From: Emmonsiellopsis sp. PD_33 | Taxonomy: Eukaryota > Ascomycota > Eurotiomycetes > Onygenales > Ajellomycetaceae | DNA length: 64,000 nt | Direction: 5' to 3' | Assembly (NCBI GenBank): GCA_032988165.1 | Contig: JANTQF010000194.1 | Coordinates: forward strand, 1-64,000 | Made by a program: the position numbers and the translations under genes | Shown here: piece by piece, positions 46,958 to 58,053 of the stretch | Layout: the number at the start of each line of letters is the position of its first letter | Numbering within the stretch: the first letter of the stretch is position 1 | Notes under the pieces: generated by a model | The model's database searches: none | What the model saw: the letters and a program-made list of their open reading frames with translations, nothing else | Told to the model about the DNA's origin: nothing

Positions 46958-48748
46958 TCAATCCTTTCTTACCCCCTTCACAAATGCTCTTACACCCTTC
47001 GATCCAAGCTTTGGCGAGGCGACGAACAAATCCCGCTCGATCTTAATATCTTCAATCGTTGTCTCGTACATCTCGAGATCGAATCTCCGGAAAACAGTAG
47101 CGATTGTAAGGAACAATTCAGCATAAGCAAGGCTAATAATAAAGTAGTGGGTCAGATTGAAGTCTACAAATCATGCCAGTATGATACTTTCCTACTCACT
47201 TGATTCCCAAACAGATCCGGCTGCCTTTGCCAAAGTTCACAAGGTAACGATCCAGCCGCTTCTCCTGCATCCACCTATCAGGGTTAAACCTCTCAGGCTC
47301 CACGAAGATGTTCGGATCCATAGTAACGAAGTATGAAATTTGGCTCAAAGTAGCCTGAGGTTCGTCCAATTAGTATGAGATTTCGATGGAGCCGGAGAGA
47401 TCGAGACTTACTCTGGCAGGAATGACCCAGTCCTTATATGGGAGTGGCTCATCGAGTTGCCTTGGGGTCCTGGTGGTTACACCGTACGAAAGACGAATTC
47501 CTTCGGAAATAACGGCAGACTGAAAGGTAAGTAAAGGGAGAGAAGAAGTTGAAGAACCATGTACGCACTAGATATGGAAGTTGCTCAAGTTGAGTCCAGG
47601 TCGCCTTGGACGTTGGTAGGGGCATCGCCTTCTTTAGCTCCTCCTGAAGCCTTGGGAGAACACCAGGCGTCATGAGTATGTAGAAAGTCGTCGTGGCTAA
47701 TGATTTCGCAGTAGTTTCCACCCCAGCCGCAACAATTGTGGTGCCCTCATCGACTAGATGATCAGCATTCTTTTCTTCCGGAGGCACAAGGTCGCTCTCC
47801 AATAAAGAGTTGAAAATCGATGGTTCGGTGACCCGCATCTTTGTTGGTCTAGCAATTGCCTTCTGCGCTTCCATTTTGATATCACGCTGTAGCTCGATCA
47901 AGCTACCTAGTGCGGGAACCATTTTGAGAATGTATTTGTCCGGAAATTGTTGCATCGCAAGAGTCAACCAGGGCGTCGCACGACGGAATTGTGAGCCTTC
48001 AAAAACCATATCCATAGACTCTTTCCATTCTAACTTAAAGTCCGGTTCCAGGAGATAATTATATGTGTATCCAAAACAATATTCTGTGATCACATCCGTG
48101 GTCAGGGCGCCATACGCAACATCTAGTCGGACAGGTTCTCCCGTTCGTGCAAGTGCTTCAAACCGCTCGCATAGAGTGTCAACTTTTTGCTGGACTTTCG
48201 GTTCGAGACCAACCACCGCTCGTTTGGAGAAAGAAGGATTGATAGCAGCTCGTCGTTGGCGGTGGAGGTCGTGGTCTACAGTCGTCGAGGTAGACGTAGG
48301 GGCGCCAGCCATTTTTGCCCATTTGTCGTATTTGTGCCGTTTCTTGTTGCCTGCACTGTAGATCTCGTCAAAGAATTCGGCATCCCGAATATGTAGTTCC
48401 TCTGGATTGATTCGGACAATTGGGCCTATAGCTCCGCGTCAGATCCGGGGCTTGAACTACCGATTGATTATGAAATCAAACCGACGACTTTCCCCTGCAG
48501 GTCACCGGGAGCTAAATAAACTTAATCATACCATATTTTTCATGCATCCTCTCGATCTCCCATATAAACATGCCACGCTTGGCGACATCGAAATAATATT
48601 CATATAAATCTGTGGCGCCCGCAAGTTTGGGGCCTGGGAACTTTGAGAGCGGGTGGAAGAACAGCCGATAGAGAACAAGCCCGGCGTAATAGACAACGGT
48701 CAATACTACCGCTGCTATGAGCAACCACGAAGCAGTGATTACTGCCAT
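46958..48748 (-). CDS. cytochrome P450 monooxygenase
   Basis: Five exons: 48748-48532, 48425-47569, 47519-47412, 47354-47200, 47132-46958; introns 106, 49, 57 and 67 bp; 503 residues. An N-terminal anchor (WLLIAAVVLTVVYYAGLVLY) and the Pro-rich hinge FFHPLSKFPGPKLAG show an ER microsomal enzyme. Oxygen-binding helix I is AGVETT (306-311), ExxR is EGIR (364-367), and the heme loop FGKGSRICLG places the cysteine at 442. The text around HEKYGPIVRINPEELHI and YGVTTRTPR resembles the trichodiene-oxygenase-like (CYP58-type) group of secondary-metabolism P450s. That family placement is tentative. With the co-oriented GMC oxidoreductase it may form a small oxidative module; no polyketide, peptide or terpene synthase is in the window. 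Confidence 0.85.
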
Positions 48749-49977
48749 GCCAGTGCTTATGGAAGCAAGTGAAGACGGTAGGATGGCAAGCCAAGGATCA
48801 CCACGAGAAAACGGTTAACCGGGGTCAGTAAACGAGAATCAGAACAGCGGTATAGTGCCTTGAGAGGCACTGCTTAATTTGCTAAGAATGTCACTGCTCC
48901 CTTTTGAATAGACGAGCTCACGCCATTCATCGAGCGCTTTGGACTCCCCTTTCAAAGGACCGCGAGTGGAAAGGAACATTGCGACGTTGACGAGAAGGGG
49001 GGCCGAGCCTCGTAGCCGTTAGCTCCACCTAGAGCTATAGATTTGTGCAAGAATACTATGCCAACGGTCCGTTGAGAACAACTGGCAAGGATGCGGCTGG
49101 GGAGTCTGGAGGTTCGCTTAGGGTTTCGCGATATCACGTGATATCGCTGGTAAGTGCCGCGCCGCCTGGGCGCCAACTTCATTCCTTAACAACTTGAACC
49201 CTAGACTGCATCTTTGTTTTCCCTTGTTCATACTAGAGCTTGCGCCAAATCCCCCGACTCCGTTCAATTGCGCTGGAGGACGAGCAATACAATGACGAGT
49301 GTGCTCTGTTAATTCCATACCAGGTAGTTCGCTGCGTTGTCCCCCATCCCACTTTACGGGCCTGTGCAGGACGAGCCCATGCATCATCAAGAATGGGCGA
49401 TGATACTTTGCAGCCATTTATCCTTGCCCTTGTGGCTTATTTGGGAGGCTAAGGCTCGATAAATTGTTTCATATGCAGAGGCTGGTTCGCCTCGTGCATC
49501 CAAGCACGGAGTTTGTGAAGACTGTATCTTGGCTTGGAGACGAGCTTATGCCTCGGGATCTATCCTACCACATACATCCCTCACTGGAATGCCTTTGCGT
49601 TTGTACGATCGCATTATCCGGTGTGGCAACTAGGAATACCGGCAGGCTAGGATAAAGGCATTAGTAATGGCGAAAAACACGGTCGCCTCGCAAAGGGGCA
49701 TAATTGTGTCAATGATACGCCTATGCCTAGCGAGAAGCTTATGGGCTAATGAGCGATTTGCATTCCCATCCAAGGCAATCGAGCAGCAAGGTTTATCAAC
49801 CTAGTGTTGCATCCACCCCAGGCTGATGCTTGTTTCAACCGATGTCGCATAATTCGTCGATTTACCTCTATTATATCCCCAGCAGTTTTCTACGCACCCT
49901 TCTTTCCCGCAGGAGATTCCCCGTTTAGGTTGAAGTCCTGATCCCAATTGGGACGCCGCTGTCTTCTCAGGGGTAAT
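48749..49977. other. intergenic, no gene recognised
   Basis: Promoter of the P450 and about 1 kb of DNA with short unconvincing frames. Palindromic TATCACGTGATA lies at 49132-49143 and contains an E-box-like CACGTG. Confidence 0.4.
49132..49143. promoter_or_regulatory. CACGTG palindrome upstream of the P450
   Basis: TATCACGTGATA is a perfect 12 bp palindrome centred on CACGTG, the core bound by bHLH factors and many fungal bZIP/Cbf1-like regulators. It is about 390 bp upstream of the P450 start. No factor assigned. Confidence 0.35.
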
Positions 49978-50663
49978 ATGGAGGCCCTCGCCTACAGCTA
50001 CACGGACACTGTTGTTCCATTGGCACCTAGTGGAGTTGTGTTGATTTCCATCAGTGTTGCAATCACTGATCTCGCAACAATATGGACTGGAGTTTGGATT
50101 TTAGCCCGCCGTCTGGGGAAAATGGCATCCAGCCTGAGTATTATATTTGCAGCACTGGTAGGTGGCTGTGACAATTTGACCCATATCATAATACTCAAGA
50201 GTCCACGGGTTATGCTTTATGTTGACGCGGGGTTCATCATTGCAAGTATGTCATACCTAGTATACTCTTCTATTAACTACTAACGCGCCATTTTAGTGAC
50301 GGTAGTTAGAGACATTGGGCATCATATGGTGGAGGTACGACCAGAAAATCTTACATGGATTCTCAAGGCATCATAAGAACAACAAGAGTTTGCACCGTGG
50401 ACTTTGAGGATGCCTCATATAGTTGGATGGTTCTAGATATTTTAACGATCTTGGAGGTGGACGTCGCGATTATTGTTTCGATTAGCACCATCCTGCCCCC
50501 CATTTTCGACCGCATCTTTTATTCGATTGCGTCCATGACCAGCAAAAACATCGCGACCAGAATCAAAGCCAACGCGAAAGTCCAAGCTGAAGCCAAAGGC
50601 TCTCCGGAGAGTAGGAGTTTCAACATTGGAGAAACCAAGAAAAAATCAAGCTTGGAGGGATGA
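49978..50663 (+). pseudogene. rhodopsin-like fungal 7TM protein, internally deleted
   Basis: The first part, 49978-50245 joined to 50297-50376 (51 bp intron GTATGT...TTTTAG), gives membrane segments followed by MTVVRDIGHHMVEVRPENLT, the GxGxH..(D/E)V.P.NL...LK pattern of the fungal rhodopsin-domain family, then a premature TAA. In another frame, 50355-50663, the text resumes near the end of such proteins: DILTILEVDVAIIVSISTIL then a Lys/Ser-rich tail. The middle helices (roughly 120-150 residues) are missing, and the junction lies near 50350-50370. A full-length member would be about 350-400 residues. This is a deletion derivative, most likely non-functional. Confidence 0.5.
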
Positions 50664-51790
50664 GATATCGTTTGCAGATGTGAAAGATAGGGCTAGGACC
50701 CCTTATGGCAGCACACCCGAGACTATGGGCGACTGAAGAGAGAATACTCGTCTCTAATGGAATAGGCCCTAGGGTATCCAACCTCCCAGTCTGAGTTAGG
50801 GAGCTCCGTTAACCATAGAGTATGATGAGTTCCGGACATTTCTCTGTTTCTCGGCCCGATTTACTGAGCGCGAACTTAAAGAGAGAGGGTGGATCGGCGT
50901 CCCCGGGGTCTTGGAGTTATACAGCTTCCTACATTTACTTTTTATTTGACAAGCTAATTTGACAACGCTTTTTATTTCTGGCAGACATCCCCCACCCCTT
51001 CTTACCATTGAACAGCCGATGGAGGTTAGGAGTTCAACGACAACTCTGTCAACTTCGCTTACCCGTTTCTTCCTCCTCTCCAGATTCATGAAACTTACGT
51101 CCAGACCATTTCTCCCTCGCCTTGTTTATATTGACCAGTTATCCGCTTTTTTTGGTGCAATACCTTCCAGTTTTTCCTATGAGTTGCAATCCCTCTCCAA
51201 CTTACCGATTACAGTTGGCACGCCATCGCCTATATCGCAACGGGAATGCGGATCAAATATTGAATATGACTATGTGAAGCCAAAAATGAGCCCTGTTGCA
51301 CAAGGTCTTCATTCATTCACACGAAATTTACTGGAAGCAATATACCCGTCCACTACATTGAATCTCAGAGATCATGGCTCTTTAAGTGAATTAGTTGGTG
51401 ACTGGGGTGGAATAGGGGGGGCAATTTCTCTTCTCCTCCCCATTTCACCTCTTCCCATCACCAGAAGTCATCATTCGCCGTCCACTCCTCTGGCAATGAC
51501 TTGGATACAAAAGGACAGTTCTCCTCCCTCTCGTGCTTGTTGTTACTCTTCTATATCTCTATACTAATGATTATATCTATACTCATCTATTCTTTTCTGT
51601 TATGATCACTCCCTCCCCTCCCTCCTCTCCCTTCTCCGAGCCAATTATATAGCCCCCTCCTGGAGTACAGGTAGGTCATATACTATTCTACATACACTGT
51701 CTTCTATCTCCAGGGCCTCGATATTCCGGACCTTGCTTACATTCTCTTGTCTTAGATCCAAGACGAATAAGCCTTCCGCATACCTTATCC
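50664..51790. other. intergenic, no gene supported
   Basis: A 202-codon plus-strand frame (50959-51567) is Ser/Leu/Pro-rich without domain. The DNA at 51420-51660 is CT-rich low complexity, which inflates frame length. Confidence 0.4.
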
Positions 51791-52057
51791 ATGGGACGCA
51801 AGTCGATAGAAAGAGATAACATATACCATTACACTACCGTCGGCGCGGCCTTGGAATATCCAAGAATCCTTAGCCATGAAAGGATTAAGGTCTCGGGGAG
51901 GATCATGGGCTCCAGCGCGAAGGAACCCGAGTGGGCGCAGGCCGACCTGCAGGAGTTCTCGACGCTGCGCGGACTCGGATTGGAGATCGTGAACGTGAGT
52001 GACAGGAGAAAGGCGATGCCGGACAGCAACGGGAATTACGTCGTGGGGAGGAAATAA
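51791..52057 (+). pseudogene. coding-like fragment, unknown family
   Basis: 88-codon frame with balanced composition (starts MGRKSIERDN, ends NGNYVVGRK). It looks like true protein sequence but has no recognisable domain. It is followed 110 bp later by another coding-like fragment on the same strand. Probably part of the decayed gene region that runs to 57 kb. Confidence 0.3.
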
Positions 52058-52166
52058 ACTTGTCGCCGGGAAGTGGAAGGCCAAATAGCCGCGAACGAGT
52101 GGAACAGCGCTATCCCAGCATACCAGAACATGTACAGAATGCCCACCGCAGCGCCCCATAAAAGCG

Positions 52167-52361
52167 AATATTACTATCGATGACGAATTGAATGCCGAAA
52201 AAGCGGACGGTCCTCTTGTCGATTCTTCTTTTCTCCAACCCATGGCTAGTGTGGCCCTTGACACAAGTCATGAAGACAATGAGGAGCCCGAGACACAAAT
52301 CTTCGATGCACTGGTCAAACAGGTGGATGTAGAGATGCAACAGTTGATGGGCCACAGCTAG
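52167..52361 (+). pseudogene. coding-like fragment with acidic C-terminus
   Basis: An open 64-codon stretch without its own ATG at the start (NITIDDELNAEKADGPLVDS, then HEDNEEPETQIFDALVKQVD, ending MGHS and TAG). The acidic, helical end reads as real protein. Its N-terminal continuation is lost or spliced. Confidence 0.3.
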
Positions 52362-53129
52362 TCGCGTGGAGGTTGGACACTGAACTCCTCACCCTCAAAC
52401 ACGGCAACGGTGGGATCATGCATGGATCCTCCATGCCTTCCTGGCGCCCTACGGTGGGGCATATCCATCCTCACCGGCTCTCAAGGACTTATGTTGAACG
52501 GGGCGTCCCGACCGTGGTGGTACCGGTTACGATCCTGAGATGAATGCCTGCTTCCAAACGGGGCACTCGGAGACGACCTGGCCAATAACCCAGATATTAG
52601 CCCATATGGGATAATGGACAGAATCATCATCGGGATGAAGCTCTCTCCTACGAGGGAACGTGTGATGGCATTCCGAGAGTTCATACTTGGCACCCTATCG
52701 TTTAATACTCGTCCGGGCCTCTAGATAGGCGAAATAGCCTTTTGGATAACACAAGCCCGACATCTACGGCCACGCCTACAGGTGAGACACGCAGCGATGC
52801 CAGCGAGTGTGCGCGCTACCCAAGGACATTTAATAAACAGAGCCACAGAATAATCTCGTTGCCAAGCTATACACCATACGGTGTGATGTGGTTCGCCATA
52901 ACTATCCAGACAGCGATTACTCCTTGTCAAAAATAAAAACGCGAAGAATACGAACCAGCCAAGCACGGAAATGGGTGGGATCTTTACATGCCAAAGATAA
53001 ACGCAACAAGGTCCTGTGTGCAAACTGACGCCATGTTATGACTTAAACAGGAAGGCCTACGCCTTAAGTGTATTAGGACGTCCTTGGATTAACCAACCAT
53101 CTAACTGGCCCGGATGACGTAGGGTTATA
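52362..53129. other. no gene recognised
   Basis: Short frames on both strands only; no motif. It separates two coding-like fragments of the decayed region. Confidence 0.3.
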
Positions 53130-53582
53130 ATGCAAGGGAAAGAGGGAGAAAAGGACATCGCGACGCTACCTCGCAACATACAACCAGCAATTGGAGACAA
53201 AGCTTTGCATATTAATGACTCTAGTATCGATCCCGAAGAGCCAAAATACCTCGACCCTAACGTGCTATGGAGAATTAGGGTCCTAAAATACCGACCACGC
53301 CCCAGTACCAACTATGACAATACGAGAACGAATATTGGTGGGAAACAGGAACAACAATTTCCTCAAGAGTGGTTAAAGTACATAATAGCTACCCAACTGA
53401 CACCCAAGGAAGGATCCGAAGCTGCCAGGTGCCATTTCTCTGAGCCCATGTACAAGGCTGTACCGGCATTCTTAAAAAGAATCGAGGTTAGCGGATGCCA
53501 ACAACATGGACATGACCAGTCTGCCTCTATCACATACAACAAGTATCACTACTACGGACCTGGCTATTACATCATCTACTAG
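53130..53582 (+). pseudogene. coding-like frame, unknown family
   Basis: 150 codons open from an ATG (MQGKEGEKDIATLPRNIQPA; later DPNVLWRIRVLKYRPRPST). It is rich in Tyr/His at the end (YNKYHYYGPGYYIIY). No domain recognised. It could be an expressed small gene, but neighbours in the same strand are clearly broken. Confidence 0.35.
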
Positions 53583-53648
53583 AGCACTATCGGATGCCTT
53601 GAAGGGACCCGTCGATATCGAGGCTAGCATTGGAATCAGCAGTCAAAA

Positions 53649-54000
53649 TGGATGTGGAATCCTTGCAGGGACTTCCATCACTGTTCTATGTTGACCACCA
53701 GGGGATCAGATTCCAGTTTGCCGGCCAGCTTTGATGTGATGGGAAGATACTTGAACCATCGTTTACCAGTTATTATCTGGGTGATGCCCATGCAGATGCT
53801 GAATGGCTGCATGGCAAGCCAGTTGAAGCAGCCCTTGTCTGTATGGCTCACTATATCTATTGTGAGCTTCTAACTTTCCAACCAGGGATAATTCAAGGAA
53901 TTGCAAGCTTCATCATAAGACTTGCAGCTATACCAGTTAACCATTACTGGCAGCCCATATATTACCTTGCCTTCGTCTTACAGATCTGCTGACAGTGTTG
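53649..54000 (+). pseudogene. broken coding fragment, unknown family
   Basis: The frame from ATG 53649 reads MDVESLQGLPSLFYVDHQGI, meets one TGA at 53739, and goes on with EAALVCMAHYIYCELLTFQP and helical text to a second TGA near 53992. Continuity of protein-like text across the first stop marks a pseudogene. TGA where Arg would be natural fits CGA-to-TGA. Confidence 0.4.
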
Positions 54001-54656
54001 ATATTGCCATTCTCAGATCCATACTGATGATTTTCAAACCCTTTTAATCGATGTTTTGACTTACCAGGTAAATCAGCCATACAATATATGCTTGTTTCTG
54101 ACACCAGAGGAAGACTGTAATTCAGAATTTAACATGTCAAAAGCAAGAATGATGGAACTAACCCCTAGGTTCTAAGGGAAGCTACATTCATCAGAATGTG
54201 ATACAAGCCTTGTGTAGGAACCCGGAGATAAGAACCCCAAAGAAGCAGGAAGGAGAACGCTATGAAGTTCTTCAGAAAACATTCCCTCTTTTATAGAACT
54301 GGAAGGGCTGGTGGTGTCCCTAAAAGCATGGATCTAGAAAGTGATGATGAGTAAGAAGAGGAGATGTTAGAACGGTGGTGAGTATATATTCCTTATTCCA
54401 GTTTGTTAATATGATATTGACTAACATTATCGAAAGACTTTGCACAAAAACTTCTTTTCTGCAACCATCCCACTATGCTCGCCGGTGAGTCCAGAATCCA
54501 TCTCAAAAGCGTCAAAACGAGTGTGAAAACAAGAGAAAAACACACTGCAAAGGTAAGGAGTTGACAGAACAGAGGCTAACAAGAGAAATAGACTGAAATA
54601 ACTACATCCACGTTTCGTGTCGCGTTTCCACAAGTTTATCGAGTATTAGCCCCCCT
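54001..54656. other. no gene recognised
   Basis: AT-richer DNA with no frame of interest on the plus strand. The minus frame 54633-54427 is short and hydrophobic without support. Confidence 0.3.
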
Positions 54657-55390
54657 CGAAAGATGTGAGCTGCGTTGGGTCAACAACAACTAGGCTTGCT
54701 AACGGGCGTCCATCCCCATCACGGGGACCGGAATCCCGCGAATTCCGGTATCGTGCGACCGCTCATCGATGACAGCCATAGAGTCTCACACCCTATAATG
54801 TTTACTGCCTCATACAGGTCAATAGGTCCCGAAATGCCTACGCCACATCCTGGGCTGGCGAACATAGCTGGTTTAATCACTAGCCACGGTATATTTACTA
54901 GTTTACCTTAAACTACATACAAAGGGGAAATCAAGCCTTTCCACGCTCCTCCGTTATACTGGAGAATGTCAATCGAAATGGAAGAGGAGCTCTACGCGGC
55001 CCAAACTATGGGACACTTATCACAAAACACTTGTGCAGAGTCGTGGCCACACCACTTCCGGTCCAACGGCAAGCCTCGAAATCAGGGAAAGATCAGAGAG
55101 ACTAATTCGCCATCGCTGACTGAAATACTGGTGGCTCCAAACTGAAGCGGGTCGGGATATCTTATCAGTACTGGGGATTGCCAGTTCAAGGAGGACCGAC
55201 TGTAGAGGCGTCATACAACAACGAAGCAGCCACTCAACTTTGGATAATCAGTCATATTATCCTTGCTGCTCACCAAGAGGCTCAGTTCACTTACGAAAAT
55301 GTCGACACGGCTACTAGCACATTAATGCTTTCTTCTCTTAATTATGGTAAGATTCCTGGACTTTTTATGGGAATCTATGCTAATTCATAA
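54657..55390 (+). pseudogene. broken coding fragment, unknown family
   Basis: One plus frame stays protein-like with several stops; the final clean part is 55178-55390 (TQLWIISHIILAAHQEAQFT ... GKIPGLFMGIYANS). Not recognised. Confidence 0.3.
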
Positions 55391-55546
55391 TATAGAATGA
55401 TGAATAAACATGGCTGCTTGGAGTAGCATGGCAGGCGGAACTGAGGTGCTAGCCGCCGCAGTAGTTATTGTTTCTGGGCAATATGTGGTGTTTTTCGTTT
55501 CGATTTCGATCTTGTTATGTACCTTTCCTTCGAGATTTGCTAACGG

Positions 55547-56523
55547 GTGCACGTTGATGTGGAAAAAGAATCCCACCCCTCTGTCAGTTCGTCTCGCCAC
55601 GTTCCGCCCTCTACCCGTTGGGATGCCTATCAAGATGATCCCACATTCGCCATTTATATCTGCGGCCAGACATTGAGAACTCCAGGCCGCACATACGGCG
55701 TTTTGTGTGCAGTTGACTCCTGCAGATGTTTTACCTCTAAAAGCCAGCAGCGTTACGTTGTCCGAGGTCAGTGTACCCGCTTAATAGGCAAAGATATCTG
55801 CTTTCAGACCAGCAGGTCGAAATTCTAACGCGGTGGATACAAAAGGAATTAATGCCCAAGTCATACATAGGTTGATTCTGGCCGGCAGATTTTGATAGTA
55901 ATGGGGTTGTGCGCATATCGCGCGAGCGATTCGACTTTGACCCTGAAGCTCCAAAAGATTACCCACAATACCGCACCTACCAGTATCTGGGCTGAGAGAC
56001 TGTCGCATTTGAAATGGTGCACGTACACGATACTCTGCCATGTATATGATGGCTGTGGCTGACTGACATCAAGGGAGCGCTGGATGACCTGGAAGCGCAA
56101 CTAAACGCCGCCCCGGAACCTACGCTTCTTTACACTGAGGTCATGAAGGAGCCTTGGTATACAGATTGACATCACATGCACTATGTTGCTTGGAACCTAT
56201 ATCTGATGCCCATCGCTAGACCTGGATTCGGAGGCGTAAGTCCTGGGTCCAAAATCTCCCAACCCCCCAGTGCACAACGATCGAAGGGGTTCTTCAACAA
56301 GCTCGTACTTAAGGTTGTAATGCGGGATGCTAATAATAAGGACAAGAGTTATCTCTACTGTCCGTGGAATAATTTCTGCCACTACAAGCATGAACTGCCA
56401 GGGCAGCCAGTTCACTGGTACCAATTCAATGAAGAACAGATATGGCAAATGGTGGAGGAGGCATGCAGGGACAAGGTTGTAGGAGGAGGTAATATCAACA
56501 GTAACAGTCTCCTGAACCATTAA
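55547..56523 (+). pseudogene. broken coding region with repeated in-frame TGA
   Basis: A 93-codon frame (55547-55828; FAIYICGQTLRTPGRTYGVL) is followed by a second frame from about 55798 to 56523. The latter reads continuously through four TGA codons: LSDQQVEILTRWIQKELMPK, TGA, FWPADFDSNGVVRISRERFD..., TGA, ETVAFEMVHVHDTLPCI, TGA, ... WYTD, TGA, HHMHYVAWNLYLM, then SYLYCPWNNFCHYKHELPGQ and an end at 56523. All four stops are TGA, as expected if CGA codons changed to TGA. No family recognised. Confidence 0.45.
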
Positions 56524-56667
56524 GATGATACTGTTATATCCAACCTTGACACGCAGCAGATAAGGGCCTCCACTGTTCTCTACAACTCTGATGACATATA
56601 TGCAGCGGTAGCAGCGCTGGAGCAGGAGGTAGCCTGATGGGCAGATCAGGAGCCAACTCAAGCCAAA

Positions 56668-57013
56668 ATGGTTGCTTTGGGAAGACGAAAATCTGAGCTA
56701 GCCGTTCCCTACCTTGATGCATTACCTGGACGTTTTCCTCCTGTTGTTGCTATCAGACGGGACTTACTAAAATGGCCGATATCTGCTACCCCTGGTGTCA
56801 ACTTTAAAATCTACCATCATACCAAGTGTTTACCAGCGAGGGGCTGCTCTCTTTGTGCCTGAAAGATTTCCTAGAGCTGATATTCTTATACCCATCATGC
56901 TTCCAGACAGTGAGATGAGCTTTGTGCTCATTCAGGTCAAGAATCATCAACATGATCGCATGAATGACATGACCTCTTCCCTATTCCTACAGGTGGTATG
57001 TTATCCCTCATAG
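56668..57013 (+). pseudogene. fragment with IQVKN nuclease-like motif
   Basis: Two overlapping frames join near 56790-56830. The second reads QRGAALFVPERFPRADILIP then MSFVLIQVKNHQHDRM. The pattern D-x-L-I-P ... F-x-x-I-Q-V-K-N is typical of the core of a PD-(D/E)xK-like fold found in large fungal accessory proteins, including some crinkler-type ones. Placement is by pattern only. It is broken by a frameshift and isolated from an N-terminus. Confidence 0.35.
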
Positions 57014-57667
57014 CGGCAACAAATATTAATAAAGTGGTTGGGTGAAACTAATAGCTATTAGGTATGAATTATGTCATGTGTTACATGCCCCCTTAACAGG
57101 TACTACTATGTATGTTGGGCACTGTACCGTACCTCACTTCAAGTGGCTTCTCATAGCTGGAGGATAGCCTGATCTTCAGACTGAACCTCTGCTGCATAAC
57201 TGCAAGGAATCTACAGATTGAGCTCGGGATGAGGAAACAACAGTTAAGGTCTACTGCAGATCCAGCCCCTCAGATAATGAAGGCAAAGAAAAATCAGTCT
57301 CTAGGCTAGCAAATAAACCTTTTCTCTCCATCTGTTACATTATCTATCACATCTACCTGTTATATTCATTTATCACATTTAACTGTTGCACCTAACTGTC
57401 ATATCTAATCCTTACATCTAACAGTCATATATCTTCATCATATTTTCTAACCCAGTATAGGATAAACAGCATCTGGCTTGGGATGCTGGTATTAAAGATA
57501 ATTCTGCAACTTCATTAATGACTTTCCAAGGAAAGATCCTTACATGTTGTACATGTTAAGTTTTGTCTAACATGTTCTGCCAACATAGATTTCTTCCCAT
57601 TTTTGAGGCATTTGTTATCCACCAGCTTTATCCCCCAGTTTGGGCAACTAAGTAATGAGAATCACTC
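57014..57667. other. AT-rich spacer with short imperfect repeats
   Basis: At 57330-57430 the word (C/T)ATCTAAC(T/A)GT recurs about six times at 15-20 bp intervals. No gene. It leads into the promoter of the six-cysteine peptide gene. Confidence 0.4.
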
Positions 57668-57810
57668 TATATAAGACCATCTTGCTCCCATTCTCTCGTC
57701 CGTTCAAAGTAATACCAACATCATTAATATCAAACTATTATCAATTTATTGTTAGGAAAGCCAAACCAAACTAAAGACACATAACTACTCCGTAGTTACC
57801 ATTGCAATTA
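57668..57810 (+). promoter_or_regulatory. core promoter and 5' leader conserved with the paralog
   Basis: TATATAA (57668-57674), AAGACCA, and GCTCCCATTCTCTC, then further down AAAGCCAAACCAAACTAAAG just before the ATG. The same elements in the same order precede the minus-strand paralog at 423. Confidence 0.6.
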
Positions 57811-57813
57811 ACT

Positions 57814-58053
57814 ATGAAACTCCACACGATCTGCATTGCCACAATGGCACTCCTGGTTGTTGGTACCTACGCCCAAGGACGGACCTGCTGGAGGGCCTGC
57901 TTCTCCAGGCCACCCCGATGTCCTGAAGGCTGGGTAAGCATATAAGTTCCCATACCTGCCCTCCAATCCTAAACTTTGCTAAACTGATATCAATTGGTGT
58001 AGTATCCGAAACAGTTCGGGCGTTGCTGGACCTGCTGTGCAGATTCTTCTTAA
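57814..58053 (+). CDS. small secreted six-cysteine peptide, no pro-segment (two exons)
   Basis: Exon 1 is 57814-57933, intron 57934-58002 (69 bp, GTAAGC...GTGTAG), exon 2 58003-58053, 56 residues. Signal peptide residues 1 to about 20 begin MKLHTICIATMA, nearly the same as the paralog at 77-423. The mature part has six cysteines (25, 29, 36, 48, 51, 52; C-x3-C-x6-C-x11-C-x2-CC). Compared with the paralog, the roughly 38-residue acidic pro-segment is absent, net charge is lower and the end is Ala-Asp-Ser-Ser instead of Arg-Trp. Intron position and the first 45 bp of intron sequence are conserved. Too short and too spliced for ordinary gene calling. Likely secreted; effector, antimicrobial or signalling roles are all possible. 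Confidence 0.75.

Noticed and set aside
50959..51567. 202-codon plus-strand frame
   Set aside because: CT-rich low-complexity DNA keeps it open; Ser/Pro/Leu-rich without domain or homolog that I recognise.
55798..56523. Alternative genetic code (TGA as Trp), as in fungal mitochondria
   Set aside because: Neighbouring genes are nuclear with TGA stops and spliceosomal introns, the fragment also uses TGG, and CGA-to-TGA decay explains the stops.
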